Shown here: positions 40,742-41,947 of the stretch, piece after piece
How the letters are laid out: each line of letters opens with the position of its first letter
Position numbering within the stretch: position 1 is the stretch's first letter
Assembly: GCA_942492225.1 (NCBI GenBank)
Contig: CALODS010000060.1
Location: 1-41,947, forward strand
Direction of reading: 5' to 3'
DNA: 41,947 nt
Source: JAFGTX01 sp942492225
GTDB lineage: Bacteria; Bacillota; Clostridia; Peptostreptococcales; Acidaminobacteraceae
Program-made: the position numbers and the translations under genes
The notes under the pieces: model-generated
Told to the model about the DNA's origin: nothing
What the model saw: only the letters and a program-made list of their open reading frames with translations
Databases searched by the model: none

Positions 40742-41425
40742 ATGAGACGTATAAAAGAAATTAAAATAATAAGTATATTAATGATGTTCATTCTTTTGGC
40801 TGCGTGTACGAGACAAAACATGACTGTTTCTATGAGTGATTATTATATTGAAGCAGAGAAAGCAGTGCTAACAAATGATTATGCTGAAGCACTGAAACTA
40901 TATTATAAGATGCTGGAATTATATAGTGAAGAGGCAGTAGATGAAAATAATGTTATGACAAAAGGACTGATTTATTTTAATATTGGTTATTGTTATGAAG
41001 CATTGGGTCAAAGGGAAGAGGCAATAAGTGCTTACATAGAAGGAACAAAAGAACCAAGGGCAGAACTAATTACTTTGACAGCGCTTGGAAGTCTTTATTT
41101 TCAATCTAAAGACTACGAGATTAGCAAGAAATACTATTTAGAAGCCATTGAATACGATGAAAATGCTTATGAAGCTTATGTAAATTTAAGTGCTATTTAT
41201 TCTTTAGAAAAAGATTATGACATGGCTTTATCATTGCTAACGAAAGCCATTGAAGTAGATCATAATAAATCAGATGCTTACATCAATAGAGGCTATTTAT
41301 TTGCAATGCTAGGTGATAGAACTTTAATGGAAGCGGATGTATCAAACCTTAAGCAACTTAAAGAGCCAAATTTAGATGTGTATATAAAAATATATGAAGA
41401 TGTATTACAGGAGAATAAAAAGTGA
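40742..41425 (+). CDS. TPR-repeat lipoprotein
   Basis: A 227-residue lipoprotein: signal peptide with a lipobox ending in C22 (LLAAC), then TPR repeats (for example ALKLYYKMLELY, IYFNIGYCYEALGQREEAISAY, AYVNLSAIYSLEKDYDMALSLL, AYINRGYLFAMLGD). It is anchored at the outer face of the membrane and probably holds protein partners. A GGGAG site precedes the ATG. Its TGA overlaps the GTG of the next gene by four bases, so the two are made together. Confidence 0.9.
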   Translation: MRRIKEIKIISILMMFILLAACTRQNMTVSMSDYYIEAEKAVLTNDYAEALKLYYKMLELYSEEAVDENNVMTKGLIYFNIGYCYEALGQREEAISAYIEGTKEPRAELITLTALGSLYFQSKDYEISKKYYLEAIEYDENAYEAYVNLSAIYSLEKDYDMALSLLTKAIEVDHNKSDAYINRGYLFAMLGDRTLMEADVSNLKQLKEPNLDVYIKIYEDVLQENKK

Positions 41426-41947
41426 AACAAATTAGAGGTTTAATAGGTATCTGCGTGTTCTGTTTACTCATGCAGTCCCATGCATTTGCTGGAACAAATA
41501 AATTTAATCAAGAAACCATAATTGTTGGTGGTGACGAATATTTTCCGCCGTTTGAATACGTTGATACCAATGGCGTGTACAAGGGTTTTAATATTGACAT
41601 CATGCATGCAATCGCTATTGAAATGGGTCTAGATATTGAGATTCAACCAATGAAATGGAAAACTGTTATTGACGCTCTTGAAAATGGTGATATAGATGCA
41701 ATTCAAGGGCTTACTTATACACCTATAAGAGAGAATATGATATCATTTTCAAAACCTTATTTAGTGTCTTCACAGACAATCTTTATACCGATTAATAATG
41801 ATTATATTAAATCGTTGAGAGATTTGGCTGATAAAACTGTCTCAATACAAGAAAAAGATGTTGCTGACGAATTGGTAAAAGTGATCCCTAATGTAAAAAT
41901 TATAAAAGTGGACGATCAACTAGATGCCTTAAAAAAATTAATTGATG
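41422..41947 (+). CDS. Family 3 solute-binding domain protein, 3' end outside the window
   Basis: The start is a GTG that overlaps the previous stop (GTGA), with CAGGAG upstream. A signal peptide (about 1-24, ending SHAFA) is followed by a family 3 solute-binding domain: IIVGGDEYFPPFEYVD, KGFNIDIMHAIA, ALENGDIDAIQGL and the start of the second lobe. Such domains bind amino acids for ABC importers, or serve as sensors in kinases and cyclic-di-GMP enzymes (BvgS-type). A tight link to a TPR lipoprotein and no importer genes upstream make the sensor version plausible, but the end is cut. Confidence 0.88.
   Translation, partial: MKQIRGLIGICVFCLLMQSHAFAGTNKFNQETIIVGGDEYFPPFEYVDTNGVYKGFNIDIMHAIAIEMGLDIEIQPMKWKTVIDALENGDIDAIQGLTYTPIRENMISFSKPYLVSSQTIFIPINNDYIKSLRDLADKTVSIQEKDVADELVKVIPNVKIIKVDDQLDALKKLID

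Overview
The window reads as chromosomal DNA of a low-GC, anaerobic, Gram-positive-type bacterium, most likely a member of the Clostridia. The signs are AT-rich codon use, strong GGAGG-type ribosome sites, lipoproteins with a Gram-positive style lipobox, a T-box leader before an aminoacyl-tRNA synthetase gene, a reverse-type rubrerythrin, and a mobilizable element of a kind typical of clostridia. The species cannot be named from the sequence alone.

Bases 1-2516 hold a 5'-truncated solute-binding protein gene facing a degraded inverted copy of itself across a 6-base centre near 668, followed by a DUF169 gene. The fold-back may be an assembly artefact or a real inverted duplication. Bases 2780-12113 are a signalling region: a response regulator with an HD-GYP c-di-GMP phosphodiesterase domain, a second response regulator with an apparently dead HD-like domain, and a very large hybrid histidine kinase (dCache-HAMP-PAS4-GAF-PAS-HisKA-HATPase-REC-REC-HPt) split by a single extra base. 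It ends with remnants of a receiver gene and a small frameshifted gene. Bases ~12120-16450 are a compact mobilizable transposon (DUF6075, MobC-like protein, MOB relaxase, TnpW-like protein, large serine recombinase) with a hairpin-rich left leader that may contain oriT and an attenuator. A tRNA-Leu(CAA) gene and a decayed tRNA-Leu copy follow on the minus strand.

Bases 17000-29800 hold mostly independent metabolic and stress genes: an EamA-like transporter, an isochorismatase-like hydrolase and acetyltransferase divergent from a LysR regulator, rubrerythrin behind a Fur/PerR-like box, a lipoprotein, and a nucleoside hydrolase gene broken by one stop codon. They continue with a sensor kinase with an ABC-binding-protein-like sensor, an archaeal-type D-aminoacyl-tRNA deacylase homologue (DTD2/GEK1), a LigB-type dioxygenase, a CobW-like GTPase and a DEAD-box helicase.

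Bases 29800-41947 hold a divergent MetRS gene behind a T-box leader, a two-unit structured tandem repeat, a membrane-anchored ComEC-like metallo-hydrolase, a TRM11-like methyltransferase, a TPR plus HD-GYP protein, a beta-lactamase-fold hydrolase, an apparent operon of a C_GCAxxG_C_C protein, DUF2164 and EAL-HDOD, and finally a TPR lipoprotein overlapping a solute-binding gene that runs off the window.

Two themes stand out. Four genes belong to c-di-GMP turnover or related HD/HDOD signalling, and no GGDEF synthase is present. Several otherwise intact genes carry a single-base indel or stop, concentrated in the first 22 kb, which points either to residual long-read consensus errors or to real gene decay.
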